Of a stretch of DNA of 64,000 nucleotides, positions 41,628 through 49,265 are shown piece after piece. The DNA comes from JAHFUS01 sp035689115. Its GTDB lineage: Bacteria; Actinomycetota; Acidimicrobiia; Acidimicrobiales; GCA-2861595. A program made the translations under genes and the position numbers. The stretch is from NCBI GenBank assembly GCA_035689115.1, contig DASSMA010000011.1, forward strand, positions 3,656-67,655, in the 5' to 3' direction. The number at the start of each line of letters is the position of its first letter. Position 1 is the stretch's first letter. Under the pieces are notes generated by a model. It was not told the origin of the DNA. It did not search any database and was given only the letters and a program-made list of their open reading frames with translations.

Positions 41628-44600
41628 TCAGACGACCTGTGGTTCAACGGCGAACGCCTGCCACATGTGCGCATAGCGGCCGCCGCGGGCCAGCAGTTCG
41701 GCGTGCGTCCCCTCCTCCACCACCCGGCCGGCGTCGACCACCACCACCCGGTCGGCCTGGGCGGCGGACGGGAGCCGGTGGGCGACCAGCAGCGTGGTCC
41801 GCCCTTGCGACAGGACCTGCATGGCTCGGGTGACGCGAGCCTCCGTGATGAGGTCGAGGTTGGAGGTGGCCTCGTCCAGCAGCAGGATGGCCGGGTCCAC
41901 GAGCTGGGCCCGGGCCAGGGCGATGAGCTGGCGCTGGCCGGCCGACAGCGACCGCCCCCGCTCGGTGATCGGGTGCAGGTAGCCGCCCGGGAGGGCGGCG
42001 ATCAGGTCGTGGGCGCCCACCGACCGGGCCGCCGCCTCCACCTCGGCGTCGCTCACCCCGTCGCGCCCGTAGGCGATGTTGTCGCGGATGGTGCCCGAGA
42101 ACAGGAACACCTCCTGGGGGACGTAGCCCAGCTGGCGGCGGTAGGCGTCGAGGTCGGCGTCGGCGAGGGGGACGCCGTCCACCAGCACGGCGCCCTCGGT
42201 GGGGTCGTAGAAGCGGGCCACCAGCTTGACGATGGTGGACTTGCCGGCGCCCGTCTCCCCCACCAGGGCGACCCGCTCGCCCGGCGCGACGTCGAGGTCG
42301 ATGCCGGCCAGGGCGTCGGCCGGCGTCGCGGGGTAGCGGAAGCGCACGCCGTCGAACCGCAGGGCGCCGGTGAGGCGGCCCACCGGCACGGGGTGGTCGG
42401 GGCGGGGCGTGGACGACGGCGTGGCCAGCAGGGCCGACACCTGCACCATCGACGCCCGGGCCTGCTGGTAGGTGTCGAACACCTGCGACAGCTGCTGGAT
42501 GGGCGAGAACAGCTGGTTGAGGTAGAGCAGGAAGGCGATCAGCTCGCCCGACGTGAGGGCGCCGGCGTGGATCTGCCCGCTACCCACGCCCAGCACCACC
42601 ACGGCCGCCACCTCGGACAGCAGCTCGACGAACGGGAAGTAGGTGGCCACCAGCCGCTGGGCGCTGAGGCGGGCGTCGAAGTAGTCGCGGTTGACCTTGC
42701 GGAAGTCGCCGATGTTGCGCTCCTCCCGCCCGTAGGCCTGGGCTACCCGCACGCCCGAGAGCCCCTCCTGGAGGTTGGCGTTGACGGTGGCGATGCGCTC
42801 CCGGGCGGTGTCGTAGGCGCGGGTCGACAGGTGCCGGAACCACAGCGTGGCGACGACGAGCGGCAGGAGCACGACCATGGTGGCCACGGTGAGGCGCACG
42901 TTCATGGCCAGCATGATCACGGCCACCCCGACGAAGCTCAGCAGGCTCACCAGCGCGTTGATGAGGCCGTTCTGGAGCAGCGTCGAGAGGCTCTCCACGT
43001 CGGTGGTCATGCGGGTCATGATCCGGCCCGGCAGCTCGCGGTCGTAGTAGTCGAGGCCGAGCATCTGGAGGTGGCGGAAGATGCCGACGCGCAGCCCGAA
43101 CAGCAGCTCCTCGGTCATGCGCCGGGTGTAGCGCTGCTCGGCGTAGACGTTGCCCCAGTTGACGAGCACCACGGCCAGGAAGGCCGCGCTGGCCGCCAAG
43201 AGAGCGGCCTCCGAGCCGGCCACCACGCCCTGGTCGATGCCCCGGCGCACGAGCGCCGGACCGGCGAGGGTGGCCAGGGTGTCCACCACCACCAGGCCGA
43301 AGCCCACCGCCAGCTGCCGGCGGTAGGGGCGCAGCAGCCCGCGCAGGCTGAAGCGGGTGTCGGCCCCGCCGGCGCCGGCCTGGTCGACGGCGTGCAGGGC
43401 TCGGGGCGACGGCCGATGGTCGGCCGGGGGCAGGGCGTCGACCGCCGCCTGCAGCTCCGGCGAGGGGCCGAGCCGCGCCATCATGTCGGCGCCCATGGGG
43501 CCGCCGCCCATCCGGCCGGCGCCGGGCATGCCGCCGGCCGACAGGGGCTCAGGCGACAGGCGGGCGCTGGGCACCGGCCCCTCGACCGGCTCCCACGCCG
43601 ACGCTGTGACCCCGTCGGGCCCGGGCCCGTCGGCGGCGGCCGCCACCTCCGCCGCGTCCTCGCCCTCGGCGTCGTCGCCCGGCCCGGCCAGCAGCCGGCG
43701 GTAGAGCGTGCTGCGGGCCAGCAGCTCGGCGTGGGTGCCCACGTCGACCACCGCCCCGCCGTCCACCACGGCGATGCGGTCGGCCAGCCGCAGGGTGGAG
43801 CGCCGGTGGGCCACCAGGAGCGTCGTGCGGCCCCGCAGGAGCCGGCGCAGGGTGGCGTGGATGTCCTCCTCGACCCGGGAGTCGACCGCCGAGGTGGCGT
43901 CGTCGAGCACCAGCATCCGGGGGTCGGTGAGCAGGGCGCGGGCCAGCGCCACCCGCTGGCGCTGGCCACCCGACAGGGTGAGGCCCCGCTCGCCGAGGAT
44001 GGTGCCGTAGCCGTCGGGGAGGGACCGGATGAAGGCGTCGGCCTCGGCCGCCCTGGCCGCCGCCACCACCTCCTCGTCGGTGGCGTCGGGCCGGCCGTAG
44101 GCGATGTTGGCCCGCACCGTGTCGGAGAACAGGAAGGTCTCCTCGAACACCACGCCCACCTGCCGGCGCAGCGACTCGAAGGTGGCGTCCCGCACGTCGA
44201 TGCCGTCCACCCGCACGGCGCCCTCCTGCACGTCGTAGAAGCGGGGCAGGAGCATGGCGACGGTGGACTTGCCCGAACCCGACGCGCCCACCAGGGCGAC
44301 GGTCTCCCCCGGCGCCACCGTGAGGCTGAAGTGCGACAGCACCGGGCGGGAGCGCAGGTAGCCGAACGACACGTCGTCGAAGACCACCTCGCCGGCCAGC
44401 GGCGGCAGGGCCGCCGCACCCTCCCGCTCCGTGACCTCGGGGTTGGAGTCGAGGACGTCGAAGATGCGCTCGGCGCCGGCCCGCGCCTGCTGGCCGATCA
44501 CCAGCAGGCCCGCCAGCATCCGCACGGGCGACACCAGTTGGACCAGGTACGAGGAGAAGGCGAGGAAGGTCCCGATGCTGATGTGGCCCTGCAGGGCCAG

Positions 44601-45404
44601 CCACCCGCCGAGGGCCAGCACGCCCACCTGGGCGAGGGCCGGGACCGACTGGAACGTCGCCGCGTAGCGGGCCTCGATGCGCGAGGAGCGGATGCGGGCG
44701 CCGTACAGGTCCTCGCTGGCCCGGGTGAGGCGGTCCAGCTCGTGGGCCTCCTGCCCGAAGGCCTTGACCACCCGCACGCCGGTGACCGCCTCGTCCACCA
44801 CGCCGGCCACCTCCCCGGCCTTCTGCTGGGCGTCCCAGGCGGCGGGGAAGACGGTGCGGCGCAGGCGGACGGCCAGCACGAGCAGGGCGGGCATGGCGAC
44901 GAGGGCGACCAGCGTGAGCAGCGGCGACAGGGCCAGCATCACGACCAGCGACACCACCAGCAGCACCACGTTGCCGCTCATGAGGGGCAGGAAGGCGAGC
45001 AGGCTCTGGATGAGCATCACGTCGCCCCCCGCCCGCGACACCAATTGCCCGGTCTGGGCCTGGTCGTGGCGGGCGAAGTCGAGGCGCTGGAGGCGGGCGA
45101 AGATGTCGTTGCGCAGGTCGTTCTGCACGCTGAGGGCCACCCGGCCGCCCACGAAGCGGCGGACGTGGGCGGCGCCGAACTGGATGAGCCCGAACACCAG
45201 CAGCAGCCCGAGGAGCGGGCCCAGCGGGCGCTGGTCGCTCAGGATGGCGTCGTCGAGGGCCACCTTCTGGACCAGCGGCATGAGCGCGGCGACCGTCAGC
45301 CCGACGATGGCGGCGCCGAAGGCCATGACGACGTCGCCCAGGTGGGCCCGCAGGTAGGGCCACAGGCGGCGGACCCAGCCACGCCCGTCCCGCTCCTGCG
45401 TCAC
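41628..45404 (-). CDS. Fused heterodimer-type ABC exporter (TMD-NBD-TMD-NBD)
   Basis: 1258 residues, GTG 45404 overlapping the upstream stop. Half 1: six-helix exporter domain, Walker A GASGSGKST, signature LSGGQRQRVALARAL, Walker B MLVLDDATSAVD, H-loop LLVAHR. A linker of about 100 residues rich in Gly, Met, Pro follows. Half 2: exporter domain, Walker A GETGAGKST, signature LSAGQRQLIALARAQ, Walker B ILLLDEATSNLD, H-loop LLVAHR. The catalytic Glu after Walker B is Asp in half 1, and the signature Gly is Ala in half 2. These two changes fall in the same composite ATP site, so one site is degenerate as in TM287/288 or BmrCD exporters. Substrate likely lipid or drug-like; not determinable. Confidence 0.92.
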   Translation of the reverse strand: MTQERDGRGWVRRLWPYLRAHLGDVVMAFGAAIVGLTVAALMPLVQKVALDDAILSDQRPLGPLLGLLLVFGLIQFGAAHVRRFVGGRVALSVQNDLRNDIFARLQRLDFARHDQAQTGQLVSRAGGDVMLIQSLLAFLPLMSGNVVLLVVSLVVMLALSPLLTLVALVAMPALLVLAVRLRRTVFPAAWDAQQKAGEVAGVVDEAVTGVRVVKAFGQEAHELDRLTRASEDLYGARIRSSRIEARYAATFQSVPALAQVGVLALGGWLALQGHISIGTFLAFSSYLVQLVSPVRMLAGLLVIGQQARAGAERIFDVLDSNPEVTEREGAAALPPLAGEVVFDDVSFGYLRSRPVLSHFSLTVAPGETVALVGASGSGKSTVAMLLPRFYDVQEGAVRVDGIDVRDATFESLRRQVGVVFEETFLFSDTVRANIAYGRPDATDEEVVAAARAAEADAFIRSLPDGYGTILGERGLTLSGGQRQRVALARALLTDPRMLVLDDATSAVDSRVEEDIHATLRRLLRGRTTLLVAHRRSTLRLADRIAVVDGGAVVDVGTHAELLARSTLYRRLLAGPGDDAEGEDAAEVAAAADGPGPDGVTASAWEPVEGPVPSARLSPEPLSAGGMPGAGRMGGGPMGADMMARLGPSPELQAAVDALPPADHRPSPRALHAVDQAGAGGADTRFSLRGLLRPYRRQLAVGFGLVVVDTLATLAGPALVRRGIDQGVVAGSEAALLAASAAFLAVVLVNWGNVYAEQRYTRRMTEELLFGLRVGIFRHLQMLGLDYYDRELPGRIMTRMTTDVESLSTLLQNGLINALVSLLSFVGVAVIMLAMNVRLTVATMVVLLPLVVATLWFRHLSTRAYDTARERIATVNANLQEGLSGVRVAQAYGREERNIGDFRKVNRDYFDARLSAQRLVATYFPFVELLSEVAAVVVLGVGSGQIHAGALTSGELIAFLLYLNQLFSPIQQLSQVFDTYQQARASMVQVSALLATPSSTPRPDHPVPVGRLTGALRFDGVRFRYPATPADALAGIDLDVAPGERVALVGETGAGKSTIVKLVARFYDPTEGAVLVDGVPLADADLDAYRRQLGYVPQEVFLFSGTIRDNIAYGRDGVSDAEVEAAARSVGAHDLIAALPGGYLHPITERGRSLSAGQRQLIALARAQLVDPAILLLDEATSNLDLITEARVTRAMQVLSQGRTTLLVAHRLPSAAQADRVVVVDAGRVVEEGTHAELLARGGRYAHMWQAFAVEPQVV

Positions 45405-45985
45405 CAGCCCACCACCGCGTCCAGTCCTCCCGAGGGGTCCACCAGCACCGGCCGCACGCGCACGATCGCCGGCGCGCGAGGCGGCTCGCTGAATCCGAAC
45501 CCCCCGGGCGCCCATCTTGTTTCCAGCCGCCCCAGGCCGCGCCCGGCCACGGACGCCCGGGCGGCGGCCACCCGCCGGTACTCGTCGGCGCAGTACCACT
45601 CCCGGACGCCGCTGGGGCTCACGCCGTAGGTCCGCACCCCGAGGGCGAGACGGGCGATCGGGCCCTCCACCCACCGGGTGACCGCCGGCGGCCGCAGGCG
45701 GCGCAACGGTATCCGCCAGCCCGGCCCCGCTTCCAGGTGGAGGCGCACGTCGCCGGCCTCGAGGTCGAGCGCCGGCCCGCAGGACGCGACCGCCAGGGGG
45801 ACCACGACGACCTCGTCGAAGCGGTACACGGCCGACACGTACCCGCCCACCCGGTCGGAAGGCACGAGCAGCACCCGCCGGCCGGCCGGATCGGCCCACA
45901 TGACGTCGGCGAACGGCCCGAGGGGCGACGACGCCCACGAGCCCACCACGAAGCGGTCGCCGGATGCGAACGCGGCGCTGGCGAT
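45401..45985 (-). CDS. Hypothetical protein, start uncertain
   Basis: Up to 194 residues; no family assigned. Visible are ASGDRFVVGSWASSPLGPFA, DVMWADPAGRRVLLVPSDR, YVSAVYRFDEVVVVPLAVAS and VREWYCADEYRRVAAARASV. The first canonical start in frame is GTG 45949, but protein-like sequence (TIASAAFASGDRF) continues upstream to the stop codon of the preceding gene with no ATG, GTG or TTG. An ATC codon at 45985 is the only plausible initiation codon left if that part is translated. The stop overlaps the exporter start, so the two are coupled. Confidence 0.6.
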   Translation of the reverse strand: MASAAFASGDRFVVGSWASSPLGPFADVMWADPAGRRVLLVPSDRVGGYVSAVYRFDEVVVVPLAVASCGPALDLEAGDVRLHLEAGPGWRIPLRRLRPPAVTRWVEGPIARLALGVRTYGVSPSGVREWYCADEYRRVAAARASVAGRGLGRLETRWAPGGFGFSEPPRAPAIVRVRPVLVDPSGGLDAVVGW

Positions 45986-45990
45986 GGTGC

Positions 45991-46215
45991 CTACGAGTTG
46001 CTGTCGGCGGGCTCGCGCTTGGTGCTCCGGGCGGCGATCTTCCAGCAGGCGACGGCGAAGGCCACCGACACGGCGGCGATCACCACGTGCACCGCCTTGA
46101 ACCCGAAGCCGTGGCCGGGCTGGTGGTCCTTGAACACGTTCGGGAGCCGGAAGGCCCAGATGAAGACCACCCAGGCGGAGAACGCCTTCAGGACCAGCGA
46201 GTCGCGGCGGGACAT
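45991..46215 (-). CDS. Small two-helix membrane protein
   Basis: 74 residues including MSRRDSLVLKAFSAWVVFIW at the start. Two hydrophobic segments (LKAFSAWVVFIWAFRLPNVF and AVHVVIAAVSVAFAVACWKI) are separated by a hydrophilic turn (KDHQPGHGFGFK), and a basic C-terminal tail follows. No family recognised with certainty. TACCGT is 7 nt before the ATG with no ribosome site, so it is probably leaderless. It is followed immediately by the hypothetical gene at 45401-45985 and then the ABC exporter on the same strand. Confidence 0.72.
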   Translation of the reverse strand: MSRRDSLVLKAFSAWVVFIWAFRLPNVFKDHQPGHGFGFKAVHVVIAAVSVAFAVACWKIAARSTKREPADSNS

Positions 46216-46340
46216 GCGGGCCACGGTACCGCCGGCCCCCGCCCCGACCCAATCGGCGCCACAAGAGGCGGAAGTCCCGAGGTGGACGGAAGTGACCAAC
46301 GGCCCTGGAAGGAGGACCCGGCCGGGCGTTCACTGGCGCG

Positions 46341-47669
46341 GTGGCAGACACCCAGCAGTCGCGAACGACCCTGTCCGTCCGGCAGGCGGCCTTCATCGGC
46401 GTCGGCGCCATGGTGGGGGCCGGGATCTTCTCCCTCCTGGGGGCGGCCGGGGAGGTGGCCGGCGTCGCCGTGTGGATCTCCTTCCTGATCGCCGGCGCCG
46501 TCGCCGCCCTCCAGGGGTATTCCTTCGCCAAGCTCGGCTCCCGCTTCCCGTCGGCCGGCGGCATGCTCGAGTACGTCCGGCGGGAGTACGGCGACGGCCA
46601 CACCACCGGCATCGCCGCCTGGCTGCTCCTGATGACCAACGCCATCGTCACCGGCATGGTGGCGGTGTCGTTCGGCAGCTACGCCAGCGAGGCGGTGGCC
46701 GGCGGGAACACGACGTGGGTGAAGATCTTCGCCGTGCTCGTGGTGCTGGCCATGACCGGGCTCAACATCCTCGGCTCGCGGGCGGTGGCGAAGGTCCAGA
46801 CGTTCATCGTGTTCATCGTGGTCGGCATCCTCACCCTGTTCGCGGTGGCGACGCTGACCAACATCGACCCCCACCTCCTCGCCTTCTCCGGCTATCCCGC
46901 CTTGAAGGACATCGTGTCGGCCGTCGCCCTCACCTTCTTCGCCTTCCTCGGCTTCGGCGTGGTGACCTTCACCGCCAAGGACCTGGCCGAGCCCTCCCGC
47001 CAGCTGTCCAAGGCGATCTACCTCGCCCTCGGCATCGCCACGGTCGTGTACGTCGGCGTGGCCCTCGGCGTGTTCGGCACCCTCACCGTCAACGAGGTCA
47101 TCGCCTCGGGCGGGACGGCCATCGCCAAGGCGGCCGAGCCGGTGCTGGGCCGGGCCGGCTACTGGCTGATGACGGTCACCGCCCTGTTCGCCACCTCCGG
47201 GGCCACCAACGCCGGCCTCTACCCGGCCCCGGGGCTCTGCGAGGAGATGACCGCCCAGCGCCAGTTCCCGCCGCTGATGGGGCGGCGGTTCGGCGGGCGG
47301 GCGCCGGCCGGGCTCCTCCTCACGGCCGCCATTTCCATCGTGCTGGCGGTCGGCTTCGACCTCAACGCCATCGCCTCCATCGGCAGCGCCATCGCCCTGC
47401 TGGCCTTCACCCTCATCAGCGCCGGCCACGTGCACATCCGCAAGCAGACCGGGGCCAGCCTGGCCATGCTGCTGGTGGCCATCGCCAGCACCGTGACGGT
47501 GCTCGCCACCTTCGCCGCCACCACCCTGGTGGAGGAACCGGGCACGGCCGTCGCCCTCGTGGTGATCCTCGTCCTGAGCGTGGTGGTGGACCTGGCGTGG
47601 AAGCACCGGCGCGACGCCCGCAGGGCCCGCCCCGCCCACCGCCGCGGCCACCCGGCGCCCGCCACCTGA
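46341..47669 (+). CDS. APC superfamily amino acid permease
   Basis: 442 residues from GTG 46341. Twelve hydrophobic segments. The N-terminal GVGAMVGAGIFSLLGAAGEVAG is the APC helix-1 GAGIF substrate site; helix 6 contains FFAFLGFGVVTFTAKDLAEPSRQLSKAI, and ATSGATNAGLYPAPGLCEEM is typical of the cationic/neutral amino acid branch. The C-terminal tail is basic (WKHRRDARRARPAHRRGH). Likely an amino acid or polyamine importer or antiporter; the substrate is not readable. Confidence 0.92.
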   Translation: MADTQQSRTTLSVRQAAFIGVGAMVGAGIFSLLGAAGEVAGVAVWISFLIAGAVAALQGYSFAKLGSRFPSAGGMLEYVRREYGDGHTTGIAAWLLLMTNAIVTGMVAVSFGSYASEAVAGGNTTWVKIFAVLVVLAMTGLNILGSRAVAKVQTFIVFIVVGILTLFAVATLTNIDPHLLAFSGYPALKDIVSAVALTFFAFLGFGVVTFTAKDLAEPSRQLSKAIYLALGIATVVYVGVALGVFGTLTVNEVIASGGTAIAKAAEPVLGRAGYWLMTVTALFATSGATNAGLYPAPGLCEEMTAQRQFPPLMGRRFGGRAPAGLLLTAAISIVLAVGFDLNAIASIGSAIALLAFTLISAGHVHIRKQTGASLAMLLVAIASTVTVLATFAATTLVEEPGTAVALVVILVLSVVVDLAWKHRRDARRARPAHRRGHPAPAT

Positions 47670-47771
47670 GCTCATCCCGGGCGGGTGATGCAGAGGACGC
47701 CCGGCGGTACCAGGATGGAGCGAGCGGCGCCCGGCCACGGGATCCCCCGGGCGAACGCCGAGGAGGCCGGA

Positions 47772-49265
47772 ATGAGCGTCGAAGCTGGGCCGGCGTGGAA
47801 GTCACCGCCCTACCCATTCCTCTACGAGATCAACACCTGGCCCTGGCTGCACCAGGTCGCCCGGGCCGAGGGGCGGGCCGTCGACCTGGCCAACGTCCCC
47901 GGCCGCTACTGGGACGCCATCGCCGCCGCCGGCTTCGACGCCGTGTGGCTCATGGGCGTGTGGCGGCGAAGCCCGGCCGGTATCGCCATCGCCCTCGCCA
48001 ATCCCGACCTGGTGGCCGAGTTCCAGCGGACCCTGCCCGGCTACACCAGCGCCGACGTGGTGGGCTCCCCGTACTGCGTGCGCGACTACGTCGTCGACGA
48101 CCACCTCGGTGGGCCGGACGGCCTGGCCGCCGCCCGGGCCGCCCTGGCCAAGCGGGGCCTCGGGCTCGTCCTCGACTTCGTCCCGAACCACGTGGCGCCC
48201 GACCACCCTTGGGCGGCCGAACATCCCGACCGCTTCGTTCTGGGCACCGACGACGACCTCGATCGGGACCCTGCCTCGTTCGTCAGGGTCGGAGACCACG
48301 TGCTGGCCAACGGAAGGGACCCCTACTTCCCCGCGTGGCCCGACGTCGTCCAACTCGACGCCTTCTCCCCCGGGCTCCGCTCCGCCGTCGTCGAGACGCT
48401 CCGCTCCATCGCCGACCAGTGCGACGGCGTGCGCTGCGACATGGCCATGCTGCTCCTGAACGACGTCTTCCGGCGCACGTGGGGCACCCGGGCCGGCGCT
48501 CCGCCGGCCGACGACTACTGGACCACCGTGATCCCCGGCGTGCGTCAGACCCACCCTGACTTCAAGTTCCTCGCCGAGGCGTACTGGGACCTCGAGTTCA
48601 CCCTCCAGGAGCAGGGCTTCGACTGGTGCTACGACAAGCGCCTCTACGACCGGCTGCTGCACGAGTCGCCGGAGAGCGTCCGCCTCCACCTGTGCGCCGA
48701 CGAGGCCTACCAGTCTCGGCTCGTGCGCTTCCTGGAGAACCACGACGAGCCCCGCGCCGCGTCGCTCGTCGACCCGAGGCGGGAGAAGGCGCTGGCCGTG
48801 GCCACCCTCACCCAGTCCGGGGCCCGGCTGTTCCACGACGGCCAGGCGGAGGGGCGCAAGGTCCACCTGCCGGTGTTCCTCGGGCGTTTCCCCGACGAGC
48901 CGTTCGACAGCGACCTGGCGGCGTTCCACCGCTCGTTGCTCCACCTCCTTTCCGACCCCACGTTCCGGCACGGCCGCTGGCGGCTGTGCGAGCGCTCGGG
49001 GTGGGACCCCCGCTTCGCCAACCTGGTGAGCTGGTGCTGGCAGGGCGAGACCCGGTGGCTGGTGGTGGTCAACCTCAGCGAGTGGACGTCGGCCGGCATG
49101 GTCACCACCCACTGGGAGGACCTGCGCGGCCGGCGCTGCCGGCTGGTCGACGACACCGCGTCGGTCACCTATGAGCGGGACGGCTCCGCCCTCTGCGACG
49201 GGCTGTATGTCCAGCTCGAACCGTGGAAGTGGCATCTCTTCCGCGTCGACGTCCTGGAGGAATGA
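47772..49265 (+). CDS. GH13-type alpha-glycosidase
   Basis: 497 residues; start ATG 47772 with a perfect AGGAGG 6 nt upstream. TIM-barrel landmarks of family GH13: WDAIAAAGFDAVWLMGVW (beta 2), GLGLVLDFVPNHVAPDHPW (region I), DGVRCDMAMLL with the nucleophile Asp (region II), KFLAEAYWD with acid/base Glu (region III), and VRFLENHDEPRAASL with the third acid (region IV). The beta-sandwich end contains WLVVVNLSEW. No signal peptide, so intracellular. Co-translated with a GH63-like enzyme, suggesting breakdown or remodelling of a glucoside or trehalose-like storage compound. Confidence 0.9.
   Translation: MSVEAGPAWKSPPYPFLYEINTWPWLHQVARAEGRAVDLANVPGRYWDAIAAAGFDAVWLMGVWRRSPAGIAIALANPDLVAEFQRTLPGYTSADVVGSPYCVRDYVVDDHLGGPDGLAAARAALAKRGLGLVLDFVPNHVAPDHPWAAEHPDRFVLGTDDDLDRDPASFVRVGDHVLANGRDPYFPAWPDVVQLDAFSPGLRSAVVETLRSIADQCDGVRCDMAMLLLNDVFRRTWGTRAGAPPADDYWTTVIPGVRQTHPDFKFLAEAYWDLEFTLQEQGFDWCYDKRLYDRLLHESPESVRLHLCADEAYQSRLVRFLENHDEPRAASLVDPRREKALAVATLTQSGARLFHDGQAEGRKVHLPVFLGRFPDEPFDSDLAAFHRSLLHLLSDPTFRHGRWRLCERSGWDPRFANLVSWCWQGETRWLVVVNLSEWTSAGMVTTHWEDLRGRRCRLVDDTASVTYERDGSALCDGLYVQLEPWKWHLFRVDVLEE

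Noticed and set aside
45986..46657. Extension of the hypothetical protein at 45401 through the upstream gene
   Set aside because: The extension would lie fully over the small membrane-protein gene and over the start of the APC gene, and its composition is not protein-like.
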